A DNA stretch of 64,000 bases from CAXMST01 sp963712765 (GCA_963712765.1 CAVQIX010000007.1:98718-162717); one strand, 5' to 3'. Shown: positions 45,007 to 55,102, counted from the first letter of the stretch. Notes: a model not told the origin generated them from the sequence alone. Numbers and translations are program-made.

Positions 45007-47187
45007 TCAGCGCGGCGGAGCCGAATGCTCAGTGGTGGGCGACTCGGCAGCGCGGGCCTTGGCCCGCTCGATCATCTCCGCCTGCACGTCCCGAGCATCA
45101 TCGGCATCGTAATCCCGCTCGACCCAGTTGCCCTTGGAGTCGAGGTCCCAGGCGCCGACGTTGGCGGCGAGGCTGAGGTCGACGACGTTCAGGAGCTCGG
45201 CCCTGATCGCGTCGTCCTCAACCGGGATCAGAAGCTCGACCCGGTTGTAGAGGTTTCGCGGCATCAGATCGGCAGAGCCGATGAAGACCCGCTCCTCGCC
45301 ATCGCGCTCGAACGCGTAGATGCGCGAATGCTCGAGGAAGCGGCCCAGGACCGAGACAACCGCGATGTTCTCCGAGACGCCAGGCACGCCGGGTCGCAGC
45401 GCACAGATCCCGCGAACGTTGATCTCGACCGTTACTCCCGCCTGTGAGGCCCGGTACAGGGCGCGAATCATCGGCGCATCGAGCAGCGAGTTCATCTTCA
45501 GGCGAATCCGCGCCGGCGAACTCGCGCTGTGGGCCTCGATCGTGCGCTCGATCTCGGCCAGCAGGCCGTCGCTGAGGTTGTGCGGAGCGATCAGGGCCTT
45601 GCGGTACCGGCGCGGGCGGGCGTAGCCGGTCAGGTAGTTGAACATCTCGGCGATGTCGGCGCAGATGTCGGGATCGGCCGTGAAGATCCCCAGATCGGTG
45701 TAGAGCTTCGCTGTCTTGGCGTTGTAGTTCCCGGTCCCGACATGGGCGTAGTGGCGTACGCCGTCTCCCTCCCGCCGCGCCACGAGCACGCACTTCGCAT
45801 GGGTCTTGAGGGCGGGGATCCCGTAGACGACATGCACCCCTGACTCCTCCAGCCGCTTCGCCCAGGTGATGTTCGCCTGCTCGTCGAAGCGGGCTTTGAG
45901 CTCCACCATGCAAACCGCCTGCTTGCCGCGCTCGGCGGCCTCGATCAGGGACCGAATCAGGGGGGAGTCGGCGCTCGTCCGGTAGACGGTCTGCTTGATC
46001 GCGAGTACGTCCGGATCGGCGACCGCCTGCTTGATGAAGGCCTCTACCGAGGTCGCGAATGAGTCGTAGGGATGATGGACGAGGATGTCCCCCTCACGCA
46101 TCGCGGCGAGGATGTCGGCCGGGCCGTTCTCCCCCTGCAACCGAGGCGGTGTGACCCCGCTGAACGGCGGGTCGCGCAGGTCCGGAAAACCGGGGGCGCC
46201 GACCACATCCCAGAGATCGTCCATCCCGAGCACACCCTCGATCTCGTAAACCATCCGGTCCTCGATCCGAAGAGCGCTGATCAAGCGCTCACGCAGCCGA
46301 GGCGCCAGCCCGCGGGCGATCTCGAGCCGGATCACCTCGCCGAAGCGTCGGCGCCTGATCTCGTCCTCGACCGCCTGGCGGACGTCGTCGGCTTCGTCGG
46401 AGACGTCGTAGTCGGTGTCGCGGGTGACGCGGAAGAGCGTGTGGTCGAGGACCTCCATGCCGGGGAAGAGCGCGCCGAGGTTGCGGGCTATGACCTCCTC
46501 CATGGCAACGAAGCTGATCCCGTCCGCGAGCGGCACGAAGCGGCGCAGTAGCTCCTTCGGGACCTTGACACGAGCGAGGATCTCGCCCTCCCCCTCTGGA
46601 TCGCGAAGGCTGACAAGCAGGCTGAGGGAGAGATTCGAGATGTAGGGGAAGGGGCGGCCCATGCCGACGACCAGCGGGGTGAGCGCAGGGAAGACCTGCT
46701 TGCGGAACAGCAGGTCGAGCTCGCGGCGATCGTCGGGGGAAGCCTCCTCGTAGGAGATCACGCGGATCCCGTACTCGCCGAGGGCAGGGCGCAGCTCGTC
46801 GTCGAAGACCCGTTGCAGGCGAGCACGCTGCTCGATCACATCTGCGCGGACCGCGTTGATCTGCTCGGAGGGGGACATTCCATCGGCGCCGCGGGCGTCG
46901 ATACCGGCCTCGACCTGATCGTGCAGGCCGGCGACGCGAACCATGAAGAACTCGTCCAGGTTGCTCTCCCAGATCGCGCAGAACTTGATCCGCTCGAGCA
47001 GGGGGATATCCGGGCTCTCTGCCAGCTGCAGAACCCGGTCGTTGAACTCCATCCATGAGGTCTGACGGTTTATGTAGAGGTCGGTGTCGGCGAGGTCCAC
47101 ACCCTGCCCAGTCGTGCTCGAAGGGCCATCCTCATCGCCGGGAGCATCCTCGCGAACCTGATCCAATCTGGTCTCGACCTCACCCAT
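45007..47187 (-). CDS. ppk: Polyphosphate kinase 1
   Basis: A 726-aa enzyme that polymerises ATP gamma-phosphate into polyphosphate. The four-domain PPK1 layout is complete: N-terminal YINRQTSWMEFNDRVLQLA, head domain, and C1/C2 catalytic domains with the autophosphorylated His in HYAHVGTGNYN and a second conserved stretch in VFIGSADLMPRNLYNRVE. ATG 47187 (MGEVETRLD) has AGGG close by and TAAGAT eight bases upstream, preferred over a TTG at 47214. It anchors the polyP/Pst island. Confidence 0.95.
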   Translation of the reverse strand: MGEVETRLDQVREDAPGDEDGPSSTTGQGVDLADTDLYINRQTSWMEFNDRVLQLAESPDIPLLERIKFCAIWESNLDEFFMVRVAGLHDQVEAGIDARGADGMSPSEQINAVRADVIEQRARLQRVFDDELRPALGEYGIRVISYEEASPDDRRELDLLFRKQVFPALTPLVVGMGRPFPYISNLSLSLLVSLRDPEGEGEILARVKVPKELLRRFVPLADGISFVAMEEVIARNLGALFPGMEVLDHTLFRVTRDTDYDVSDEADDVRQAVEDEIRRRRFGEVIRLEIARGLAPRLRERLISALRIEDRMVYEIEGVLGMDDLWDVVGAPGFPDLRDPPFSGVTPPRLQGENGPADILAAMREGDILVHHPYDSFATSVEAFIKQAVADPDVLAIKQTVYRTSADSPLIRSLIEAAERGKQAVCMVELKARFDEQANITWAKRLEESGVHVVYGIPALKTHAKCVLVARREGDGVRHYAHVGTGNYNAKTAKLYTDLGIFTADPDICADIAEMFNYLTGYARPRRYRKALIAPHNLSDGLLAEIERTIEAHSASSPARIRLKMNSLLDAPMIRALYRASQAGVTVEINVRGICALRPGVPGVSENIAVVSVLGRFLEHSRIYAFERDGEERVFIGSADLMPRNLYNRVELLIPVEDDAIRAELLNVVDLSLAANVGAWDLDSKGNWVERDYDADDARDVQAEMIERAKARAAESPTTEHSAPPR

Positions 47188-47327
47188 CGACCCTGATCTT
47201 AGGCCCCATCGCAAGCTCCCACCTTCCCGACCCGTGACCGCGGGACATGAGGCGGGTCAGGATCCCCTGACCCGGCGCGGACTTCCAGGGCGACTGGTGC
47301 AGTCAGCAGTCCGTCGTAGCCGTCGTC

Positions 47328-47492
47328 GATCAGATCCGCGGCGATCCCGGCTGGACCCGGGGAGGCGATGTGGATCAGCTCGTAGCGGCCCTCGGCCAGG
47401 GGCTCGCCGATCAAAGGCAGACTCGGAACGCCGATGTCGAGACCCTCGTAGAACGGGACCACGACCTCGGCGACTGCCGGAAGCCGCCGGCG
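47328..47492 (-). pseudogene. Fragment of a GT4 glycosyltransferase
   Basis: About 55 codons read RRRLPAVAEVVVPFYEGLDI, then GVPSLPLIGEPLAEGRYELI and HIASPGPAGIAA, a close match to the N-terminal region of actinobacterial GT4 glycosyltransferases (donor/acceptor loop before the first Rossmann motif HIASPGPAG). On both sides the frame turns into unrelated low-complexity sequence, and there is no catalytic domain. This is a relic, not a gene. Confidence 0.55.
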
Positions 47493-47596
47493 TAGGCTGG
47501 AGCGTGGACCGTCCTGATGGGGCGCCCGATCGCAGGATACGATTCCGCTGCGCATCCCTCGAAGCGCCCTTTACGTGCCCGAGCGGCGCCTGACCG

Positions 47597-47791
47597 ATGC
47601 CAATGGCCGATGCCCAAAGCTCAGCCGACATCCCTAGCGTCCTCTCCGTCTGTGTCCACAACGCGGGACGCAGCCAGATGGCGGCCGGGCTGCCGCGCGA
47701 GCTCGGGGCGGGACGGATCGAGGTCCGCTCCAGCGGCAGCGATCCCGCCGAGAGCCTGAACCCCGCCGTGGTCGAGGCGATGGCAGAGCGC
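47597..47791 (+). pseudogene. arsC: Truncated arsenate reductase (ArsC, low-MW phosphatase type)
   Basis: The N-terminal 65 codons carry the intact P-loop CVHNAGRSQMA (Cys19, Arg24) followed by ELGAGRIEVRSSGSDPAE and LNPAVVEAMAER, the standard first half of thioredoxin-linked ArsC. After this the ArsC sequence stops abruptly and the remainder, including the two resolving cysteines, is absent. Probably remains of a lost arsenic-resistance operon. Confidence 0.6.
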
Positions 47792-47888
47792 CGGGCCCGT
47801 CGTCGGCGCCACGATCGGGGCGCTCGGCTATCAGCTCGTTCGTGTGGCACAGCGGGCGCCCAAGGCCCTGACGCGGCGCTATAGCCCA
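47790..47888 (+). pseudogene. Possible aquaporin C-terminal remnant fused to arsC fragment
   Basis: Immediately where ArsC breaks off, another frame reads AGPVVGATIGALGYQLVR and then VAQRAPKALTRRYSP. The first part resembles the last transmembrane helix of MIP/aquaporin proteins, which often accompany arsC. The match is short, so this is tentative. A deletion joining arsC to the end of a neighbouring aquaporin gene would explain it. Confidence 0.3.
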
Positions 47889-47894
47889 GGGGCC

Positions 47895-48593
47895 TCAGGC
47901 CGTGCGCCCCCGCTCGGCCTCCGCCAGCGCCTCCGCGGCTTCCCTGGCCCGCTCGGCGGCCTCTCGCTCGACCCGCTCGGCCGTCTCGAGCGCCAGCCTG
48001 GCGCGCTCGGCGCGCTCGGCGGCCTCCTGCCTGCGCTCAGCGGCCTCCAGCTCCTTTCGGACACTGCTCTGGAGACCCCTCCAGACGCCCTTCCTCTCCT
48101 GCGAGAGCCATGCGTCGCGGAAGCGCTCATGCAGGAGTCGGCGACGCGCCAGGAGGTAGACCTCGTAGACCTCGAGACCGCGATATGCCGTGCGGTGCGG
48201 GGCGCGCCGGGCGATCGAGATGTCGAGGTCGTCGGCATCCTCCGCCACTTCTCGGACGAAGGCGGCGTCCTCCTCGCGCATCGCCGCCCGGTGCGCGGCC
48301 AACCGGGGGACCATGACGTCGACGTCATGGATCTCGCCGAGGACGTCCTGCAGGTCCTTGGCGCGCCTCCTCGCCGTCTCGGCTGGGCGTCCGAAGCAGA
48401 AACCGGTGACCTCCAGCACGTATCGCAGCCGCTTTGCAGCGATCCGCATATCGTGCTGGCTCACCTTTGCTTCGGCCTCCAGGGCGCGCGGCGCGAGCTT
48501 CCGCAGCTCACGGAGGCGAACCGAGATGATCCGGGCCGCGCCCTCAGACAGCGGAGCCGACGCCGAGACGTTCTTGATCCGCTTCGCCTTCAA
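47895..48593 (-). CDS. CHAD domain protein with Glu/Ala/Arg-rich coiled-coil tail
   Basis: A 232-aa protein. Residues about 10-165 form a CHAD unit with conserved basic/histidine positions (VSQHDMRIAAKRLRYVLEV, DLQDVLGEIHDVDVM), which bind polyphosphate in characterised members. The last 65 residues are a continuous charged helix (repeated AAERAERARLA-like units), probably a coiled coil. The TTG start at 48593 overlaps the stop of the upstream CHAD gene (TTGA). The tail could coat or organise polyP granules; this is inference. Confidence 0.85.
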   Translation of the reverse strand: MKAKRIKNVSASAPLSEGAARIISVRLRELRKLAPRALEAEAKVSQHDMRIAAKRLRYVLEVTGFCFGRPAETARRRAKDLQDVLGEIHDVDVMVPRLAAHRAAMREEDAAFVREVAEDADDLDISIARRAPHRTAYRGLEVYEVYLLARRRLLHERFRDAWLSQERKGVWRGLQSSVRKELEAAERRQEAAERAERARLALETAERVEREAAERAREAAEALAEAERGRTA

Positions 48594-49090
48594 GCCCCCT
48601 GCCCCCCCTCGACTGCCGAGCGTGCGGCGGCGACAAGCTCGTCGATTCCAGCGAGGAGCTTCTCAAGGCGGCGCGGCTCGACGAACGCGGCAAGATCCTG
48701 ATTGGCGCCAAGCTGCTCCGCTCGAAAGCTCGATATCAGGGACTCGACCCCGGGCCGGTCGGGCCGCGGCATCGTCTCGGCGAACTGCTCCAGCGATTCG
48801 AGTGCGACGTCGCGGTCGCGGCGCTCCCCGAGCGCGTCGGCGATCACCTTGACCTCCTTCAGCACCGCCCGGTATTCCCGCTTCGGGAAACAGGGGGAGA
48901 AGACCTCGAGTGCCGCCCGCAGGCGTCGGGTCGCGACGCGCATGTCGTGTACGCCCGAGATGTCGGTCGTATCGAGGACGTTCCCGGAGTGCTCGACGAC
49001 CTCGTCCGCTCGCGTCTCGATCACCCTGGCGGCAGCGACCGCGAACGGCTCGGCGGCGGAGACGCCCTCGATCTCGCGCTGCTTCGCCAT
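48590..49090 (-). CDS. CHAD domain protein, short
   Basis: A 166-aa protein with the CHAD signature VHDMRVATRRLRAALEVF and KVIADALGERRDRDVALESL. It represents a CHAD module without extra domains, paired with the next gene by a four-base overlap. Both lie between ppk and ppx, matching the known affinity of CHAD for polyphosphate. TAGACT nine bases before the ATG suggests its own promoter. Confidence 0.85.
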   Translation of the reverse strand: MAKQREIEGVSAAEPFAVAAARVIETRADEVVEHSGNVLDTTDISGVHDMRVATRRLRAALEVFSPCFPKREYRAVLKEVKVIADALGERRDRDVALESLEQFAETMPRPDRPGVESLISSFRAEQLGANQDLAAFVEPRRLEKLLAGIDELVAAARSAVEGGQGA

Positions 49091-49121
49091 CGCAGGCCGA
49101 GTCTAGGTACTCGGCGGCCGC

Positions 49122-50048
49122 TCAGGCGGCTTCGGAGATGTCGTCGTTACCCTCGCTGCCGTTCGCGTGCAGCTGCTCGAGGATCACGCCCTCGCGCAGG
49201 CCCCCCTTGCCGATCTGAAGCGGCTGCCCGAGCAGGTCGCTGATCTGCTCGAGGATCAGGACCCCGGAGGACAGGATCTCGACCCTGCGGGGGTCGAGCT
49301 CGAAGCGCCTGGCGACCTCCGCTGCGGAATCGCCGGTCAGAACCCGTATTCCGCGCTCGAGCGTCTCGTACTCCAGCACCGCACCGACCAGCCTGCGGAG
49401 CGAGGTGGCGCTGCCGCCGACCGCAACGGCCTGATCGGGCTGATCGACTTCGACGCCCTCGAAGAAGCCCGCGATCGCGTCACGCAGTGAGCGGATCTCA
49501 GCCGGGCTCGGCGGATCGGAGCTGAGGTAATCCTCGGCCATCAGGCCCGAGCCGATCTTGAAGGAACGGACCTCTCGCACCCCATCGGCGACGCTGCCGA
49601 GGATGATCTCGGAGGATCCACCGCCGACGTCGACGACGGCGATCTCACCCTCGACCGGATGCCCGAGGGTCTTTGTCGCGCCGATGAATGCCAGCCGGCC
49701 CTCCTCCTGGTCACTGAGGATCTCGACCGGGAGATCGGCGACCCGGCTCAGCTCCTCGGCGACCGCCTTGCCGTTCTTGGCCTCCCGGATCGCGGCCGTG
49801 GCAACGATTCGGATCGCCTCGGCACCGAGCTCATCGGCGAGTCGGACCTGGGTGGCAACGGCGTCGGCGACCTCGGCGACCTTCTCGTCGGAGATCCTGC
49901 CGTCCTTCTTCGAGTCCTTGCCGATCCGCGTGTAGGCGCGTTGCTCCATCACCTTCCGGAGCTGGCCTTCGTCCGGCTCGGCGACCAGAACCCTCGTGGT
50001 GTTCGAGCCGATGTCGATCGCAGCGCAGAGCATGTGGCCGTCGCGCAT
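49122..50048 (-). CDS. ppx: Exopolyphosphatase/pppGpp phosphohydrolase (Ppx/GppA)
   Basis: A 308-aa ASKHA-fold phosphatase. The first phosphate loop is AAIDIGSNTTRVLV, the second DVGGGSSEIILG, and RIVATAAIREAKN lies between, as in Ppx/GppA. The length corresponds to the short, two-domain actinobacterial Ppx1 form lacking the HD-like C-terminal domains. GGAGG nine bases before ATG 50048 fixes the start. It should degrade polyphosphate from the ends, opposing the ppk product. Confidence 0.92.
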   Translation of the reverse strand: MRDGHMLCAAIDIGSNTTRVLVAEPDEGQLRKVMEQRAYTRIGKDSKKDGRISDEKVAEVADAVATQVRLADELGAEAIRIVATAAIREAKNGKAVAEELSRVADLPVEILSDQEEGRLAFIGATKTLGHPVEGEIAVVDVGGGSSEIILGSVADGVREVRSFKIGSGLMAEDYLSSDPPSPAEIRSLRDAIAGFFEGVEVDQPDQAVAVGGSATSLRRLVGAVLEYETLERGIRVLTGDSAAEVARRFELDPRRVEILSSGVLILEQISDLLGQPLQIGKGGLREGVILEQLHANGSEGNDDISEAA

Positions 50049-50323
50049 CTTGTCAGACCTCCAGTCACGCCCTCGTCGCTCGATACGACGGGCGGCGAGG
50101 GACGATCGGCCCACCGCTTTGGTGGCGCTCACCGCGGTGCGCTCCTGGATGAGGACGCTCCCAGCATTCCGCCCCATTCTCCCCCCGCGAACGGCGGAAT
50201 CCGTTGTCCACTTGTGAACCGGATCGCGATTTTCCCTTGGTTTGCAGGGCCATCCGAGAGCCCCTCCACCGTCTCGTAACCCGCGCCGACGGCAGCCTGA
50301 GGCCGGGCCCGGGCTGCCTGCGG
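50049..50323. other. Intergenic region upstream of ppx, downstream of phoU
   Basis: 275 bases with no gene. At 50291-50318 GGCAGCC and GGCTGCC can form a hairpin enclosing CCGGGCCCGG, a possible terminator for the phoU transcript. A single GTTCAC-like unit occurs near 50214 but lacks a second repeat, so I do not call a PHO box here. Confidence 0.4.
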
Positions 50324-51025
50324 CTAGGAGCCGCTTCTGACCTTCTGGGGGTGGGAGGCGTCTTCGAACTCGCGGAAGAGCCCGGTGACGACGAACGCCG
50401 TCTGCTCACCGATGTCGACGGCGTTGTCGCCGATGCGCTCCAACGCCCGCGCGACCAGGAGCATCGTGGTCGCCCACTCGCGGACGTCGCGATCCCCGCC
50501 GATGTCGACCGCGCGACTGAAGCACTCCTTGTTGAGGTTGTCGACGACGTCGTCCTGCTGGACCAGGTTGACGGCAACATCGACATCGCGATCGGCAAAG
50601 CCCCGCTTGGCCTGGACGATCAACGAACGGACCTGACGACCCATCGTCATGAGGTCCCCGGCCATCTGCTCGTCGCGCGGGGGCTCGTGGCCGGTGAGCG
50701 GGATCACCTTGGCGATGTTCACGCATTGATCACCCATCCGCTCTACCGACTTCATCATGTGGAGGAGGGCCGCGATCACCCTCAGGTCGGTGGCCACCGG
50801 TGCCTGTGTCGCGAGCAGCGCCAGGACCGACTGGTGCACCTCCAGGTAGCGGCCGTCGATGCGGTCGTCGTCGGCGACGACCATCTCGGCGAGCTCCATA
50901 TCAGAGTGCTCGACCGCCTCGAGCGTGCGATCGAGGCTTTCGAGCACGAGGTCGAGGCCGCCGAGGGCGCGCTCCTCGAGCGCCTCGAGCTCGTCCCGGT
51001 AATGGGCCCGCGTCTTCGACACCAT
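50324..51025 (-). CDS. phoU: Phosphate transport regulator PhoU
   Basis: A 233-aa all-helical protein made of two PhoU repeats, each with the metal-binding E/D-rich signature (MKSVERMGDQCVNIAKV and ARALERIGDNAVDIGEQ). It links Pst transporter activity to the phosphate signalling kinase and represses the Pho regulon when phosphate is ample. ATG 51025 follows the pstB stop by one base, so the pair is co-translated. Confidence 0.95.
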   Translation of the reverse strand: MVSKTRAHYRDELEALEERALGGLDLVLESLDRTLEAVEHSDMELAEMVVADDDRIDGRYLEVHQSVLALLATQAPVATDLRVIAALLHMMKSVERMGDQCVNIAKVIPLTGHEPPRDEQMAGDLMTMGRQVRSLIVQAKRGFADRDVDVAVNLVQQDDVVDNLNKECFSRAVDIGGDRDVREWATTMLLVARALERIGDNAVDIGEQTAFVVTGLFREFEDASHPQKVRSGS

Positions 51026-51026
51026 C

Positions 51027-51965
<939 letters not shown>

Positions 51966-51966
51966 T

Positions 51967-52923
51967 CTAGTTCTGCTCCAATCGCTTGCGGTAGCGGTTG
52001 CGTATGTAGATCGCGATCGAGTTCATCGCAAGCAGCAGGACCAGCAGGACGATGATGCCCGCGGCAGCCAGTGTGCGGAACTCCTCCTGCGGTCGCGCGA
52101 GATAGTTGAAGATCGTCAGAGGCAGCGCCGTGAAGTCGCTGTTGAACCCCAGCCAGGCCTCGGGCGTGAAATCGGGGTTGAAGGTGATGAAGGTGACGCC
52201 GCCGACCAGGAGCAGTGGTGCGGTCTCGCCGATCGCTCGGGAGAGAGCGAGGATCATGCCCGTCGCAATACCCGGCACCGAGGCCGGAAGCACCTGCGTG
52301 CGGACTGTCTGCCACTTCGTTGCGCCAAGCCCGAGTGCGGCCTCGCGAATCGAGTCGGGGACCGCCCGGATCGCCTCGCGCGAGGCGAGGATGACCGTCG
52401 GCAGGACGAGCAGCGAGAGCGTCAACGATCCCGCCAGGAGCACGCCACCGAGGTCCAGCGGGCCGCGGACGATGAACGCCAGTCCGAGGATGCCGTAGAC
52501 GATCGAGGGCACGGCTGCGAGGTTCTGGATGTTGACCTCGATCAGACGGTTCCACCAGCGCTCCTTGTCGGCGTACTCCTCGAGGTAGACGGCGGTGGCG
52601 ACGCCCAGCGGCAGCGTGATCGCGGCGACCCCGATCATCAGGTAGATCGAGCCCATGATCGCCGACTGCAGACCCGCTCCCTCGGGGAGAGCCGAGGGGA
52701 ACTCCGTGATCAGGTCGGGATTGAGTCTGGGGAGGCCGTCAATCAGGGCCTTGACGATGAGAGTAACCAGCATCGCGATGCCGATGAAGACGCTGAACAG
52801 GAGGAAGCCCTGAAAGGCGATCGCCTTCCAGCGGTCGACCCCGACGGTGCCGCGCTGCACCGCGAGCCCGGCACTCTCCACGATCGCCTCCTGGCGCGGG
52901 TTCTTGGGTCCGTCGACCATCAC
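51967..52923 (-). CDS. pstA: Phosphate ABC transporter permease PstA
   Basis: A 318-aa permease with six helices and the EAA-type loop EAALGLGATKWQTVRTQVLP. The N-terminal part carries a long hydrophobic helix (FQGFLLFSVFIGIAMLVTLI). The start overlaps the pstC stop (GTGATG with TGA), giving coupled translation. Forms the phosphate channel with PstC. Confidence 0.94.
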   Translation of the reverse strand: MMVDGPKNPRQEAIVESAGLAVQRGTVGVDRWKAIAFQGFLLFSVFIGIAMLVTLIVKALIDGLPRLNPDLITEFPSALPEGAGLQSAIMGSIYLMIGVAAITLPLGVATAVYLEEYADKERWWNRLIEVNIQNLAAVPSIVYGILGLAFIVRGPLDLGGVLLAGSLTLSLLVLPTVILASREAIRAVPDSIREAALGLGATKWQTVRTQVLPASVPGIATGMILALSRAIGETAPLLLVGGVTFITFNPDFTPEAWLGFNSDFTALPLTIFNYLARPQEEFRTLAAAGIIVLLVLLLAMNSIAIYIRNRYRKRLEQN

Positions 52924-53891
52924 TCGTACTTCTGCCTGTACTTGCGGACCATGCTGATGCTGATCATGTTCGCGATGAAGGTCATCACGAAGAGGAGCGA
53001 GCCGACCGCGAAGATCGTCTTGTAGGTGATCGTGCCAACACCGATATCGCCGCTACCGGTGGCCGCGATGAATGCGGTCATTGCCTGCTGCGGCTCGAGC
53101 GGGTTGAGGGCCGTGCCGATGTTCGAGATCAACCCGGCGACCAGGAGAACGACGATCGTCTCGCCGATCGCCCGCGACGTGCCGAGCACGAAGCTGGCGA
53201 TGATTCCCGAGAGCGCGGCCGGGACGACCACCCGGGTCGAGACCTGAAGCTTGTTGGCGCCGAGACCGTATGCAGCCTCCCGGAGGCCTCGTGGCACCGC
53301 CGACATCGCATCCTCGGAGATCGAGCCCACCGTGGGGATGATCATGATTCCGAGGATGATCCCGGCGGCCAGCACGTTGGCAACCGGGTTCGGCTCGCCC
53401 GGGAGAAAGGGGATCGCGGTCCAGACGTCGTTGAGGACCGGGAGGATGAAGACGATGCCGAAGAAGCCGTAGGCGACGGTCGGGATCCCCTCGAGGACCT
53501 CGAGGATCGGCTTGATCTTGCGGCGCTGCTTGGGCTTCGCGTACTCGCTGAGCCAGATCGCGGCGCCGAGGCCGAAGGGGATCGCGAACAGCATCGCCCA
53601 GAAGGTGATCGCGAGCGTGCCGAGCACGATCGGGATGACGCCGAAGCTCGCCGGCGTGAAGGTCGGGGCCCATTCGGTCCCGAAGAAGAAGTCGGCGGGA
53701 GGGACCTCGCCGAAGAACTCGATCGTCGGACCGAGCAGCGAGGCGACGATCCCGACGGTTACCAGAACCGAGATCGCTGCCGCTACGAAGAGCGAGGCCT
53801 CGATCAGCTTTTCGCCGTAGCGAGGACGCGTGACCCCCAGCCGCCGGCTGCCGCCGGGGCTGGAGATCGCGCCTGCCTCACTTGATTGCAC
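52920..53891 (-). CDS. pstC: Phosphate ABC transporter permease PstC
   Basis: A 323-aa permease with six helices; EAA loop REAAYGLGANKLQVSTRVVVP, and the periplasmic loop FGEVPPADFFFGTEWAPTF that is characteristic of PstC. It precedes pstA with overlapping codons. Situated downstream of the phosphate-binding lipoprotein gene by 50 bases. Confidence 0.95.
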   Translation of the reverse strand: MQSSEAGAISSPGGSRRLGVTRPRYGEKLIEASLFVAAAISVLVTVGIVASLLGPTIEFFGEVPPADFFFGTEWAPTFTPASFGVIPIVLGTLAITFWAMLFAIPFGLGAAIWLSEYAKPKQRRKIKPILEVLEGIPTVAYGFFGIVFILPVLNDVWTAIPFLPGEPNPVANVLAAGIILGIMIIPTVGSISEDAMSAVPRGLREAAYGLGANKLQVSTRVVVPAALSGIIASFVLGTSRAIGETIVVLLVAGLISNIGTALNPLEPQQAMTAFIAATGSGDIGVGTITYKTIFAVGSLLFVMTFIANMISISMVRKYRQKYE

Positions 53892-53941
53892 CGGGATACT
53901 CGATTCGCTTCTCGTTGTTGACTCCCGCGGTGCGGCTCGGC

Positions 53942-54913
53942 TCAGCCGGCCAGCGAGGCGACCTTGTCCTGCGCCTCGGTCAGCTGCTCATCGGTCAGCG
54001 GCACGAACAGCGCCGCCTCGGCGATGCTCTGAGCGTTGTCGATGTAGTAGTTGATGAACGCCTGCACCTCGGGCTTGGCAAGCGCCTTACCTGACGGGTA
54101 GATGAACAGACCGCGTCCGAGCGGCTGGTATGAGCCGTCCTGGACCGTCTCCGTCGTCGGGGTGACACAACCGTCGCCACCGTCGACCTGCATCAACTTC
54201 AGCGAGTCTGAGTTCTCCTCGGCAAACGAGAGGCCGAAGTAGCCGATGCCGCCGGAGTTGCCGGAGACGCCGCGGACGGTCTGGTTGTCGTCCTCACCGA
54301 CGTTGTTGTAGTCGGTGCGCTGCCTTCCTTCCTCACCGTTGATCGCCTCGGTGAAGTAGTCGAACGTTCCCGAGTCGGTGCCGGGACCGAACAGGTCGAT
54401 GCTCTCGCTGAAGCTCGAGTCGAGCCCGTCGATCTGATCCCAGCTGCTGACGTCGGACCCCTTGTCCCAGACCTGCTTGAGCTGGTCCGTTGTCATGCAG
54501 TCGTTCGGGTTGTCGGGATTGACCACCACGGCGAGGCCATCATTGGCGACCGTGACCTCTTCGTATGTGATCCCGTTCTCTCCGCAGATCTTCTCCTCTT
54601 CGGCCTCGATCTGACGGGAGGCGTCGCTGATGTCGGTCTCGCCGACACAGAACTTCTCGAAGCCACCGCCGGTGCCCGAGGTACCGACCGTAACCCGGAC
54701 ATCGGGGTTCTCGCCTTGGAACTGCTCGGCTGCAAGCTCTGAGAGAGGGGCGACGGTGCTCGATCCATCGACCGCGATCGTCCCGCTCACGGATCCGCCG
54801 GAGTCGGATGTCGAATCCGTGCTTCCGCTGTCGTCATCACCGCAAGCGGCTACGCCGATGGCGAGCACGCTGGTCATCGCGACGATGAGCGACCACTTTC
54901 TACGTGAGTTCAC
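53942..54913 (-). CDS. pstS: Phosphate-binding lipoprotein PstS
   Basis: A 323-aa solute-binding lipoprotein: signal peptide with lipobox GVAACGDDD, a Ser/Asp linker, then IAVDGSSTVAPLSELAAEQF. The phosphate site motifs GSSTV, GTSGTGGGFEKFC and SDASR are intact. GTG 54913 has AAGGAG eight bases upstream. It is the first gene of the Pst operon and lies below a PHO-box-like repeat. Confidence 0.95.
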   Translation of the reverse strand: MNSRRKWSLIVAMTSVLAIGVAACGDDDSGSTDSTSDSGGSVSGTIAVDGSSTVAPLSELAAEQFQGENPDVRVTVGTSGTGGGFEKFCVGETDISDASRQIEAEEEKICGENGITYEEVTVANDGLAVVVNPDNPNDCMTTDQLKQVWDKGSDVSSWDQIDGLDSSFSESIDLFGPGTDSGTFDYFTEAINGEEGRQRTDYNNVGEDDNQTVRGVSGNSGGIGYFGLSFAEENSDSLKLMQVDGGDGCVTPTTETVQDGSYQPLGRGLFIYPSGKALAKPEVQAFINYYIDNAQSIAEAALFVPLTDEQLTEAQDKVASLAG

Positions 54914-55040
54914 GTGTGTGACTCCTTGTGGTTGTTGACCTGACAAGCCGCCGATGATGTAACGCGCAATGGCGGCCCCCCTCGTGCGGCGTCGGCAGCT
55001 TCACAGTCCTGGTTAGGAAGCTTGTTACGCCGTTGTCTCA

Positions 55041-55062
55041 GCAATGTGAAAAAGATGTGAAC
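55041..55062 (-). promoter_or_regulatory. PHO-box-like direct repeat upstream of pstS
   Basis: On the minus strand two 11-base units run GTTCACATCTT then TTTCACATTGC. This matches the actinobacterial PhoP box plan of GTTCA-type direct repeats at 11-base spacing. It lies about 130 bases before the pstS start; TAACAA about 14 bases downstream is a possible -10. The nearby OmpR/PhoB-type regulator is the likely binder. Confidence 0.6.
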
Positions 55063-55102
55063 GCAGCTGCCGCCGGCCGCCGGCCGGCGTGGACCCGGCC
55101 GT

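Noticed and set aside
50205..50225. A GTTCAC unit upstream of ppx that could be a PHO box
   Set aside because: Only one unit; no second repeat at 11 bases.
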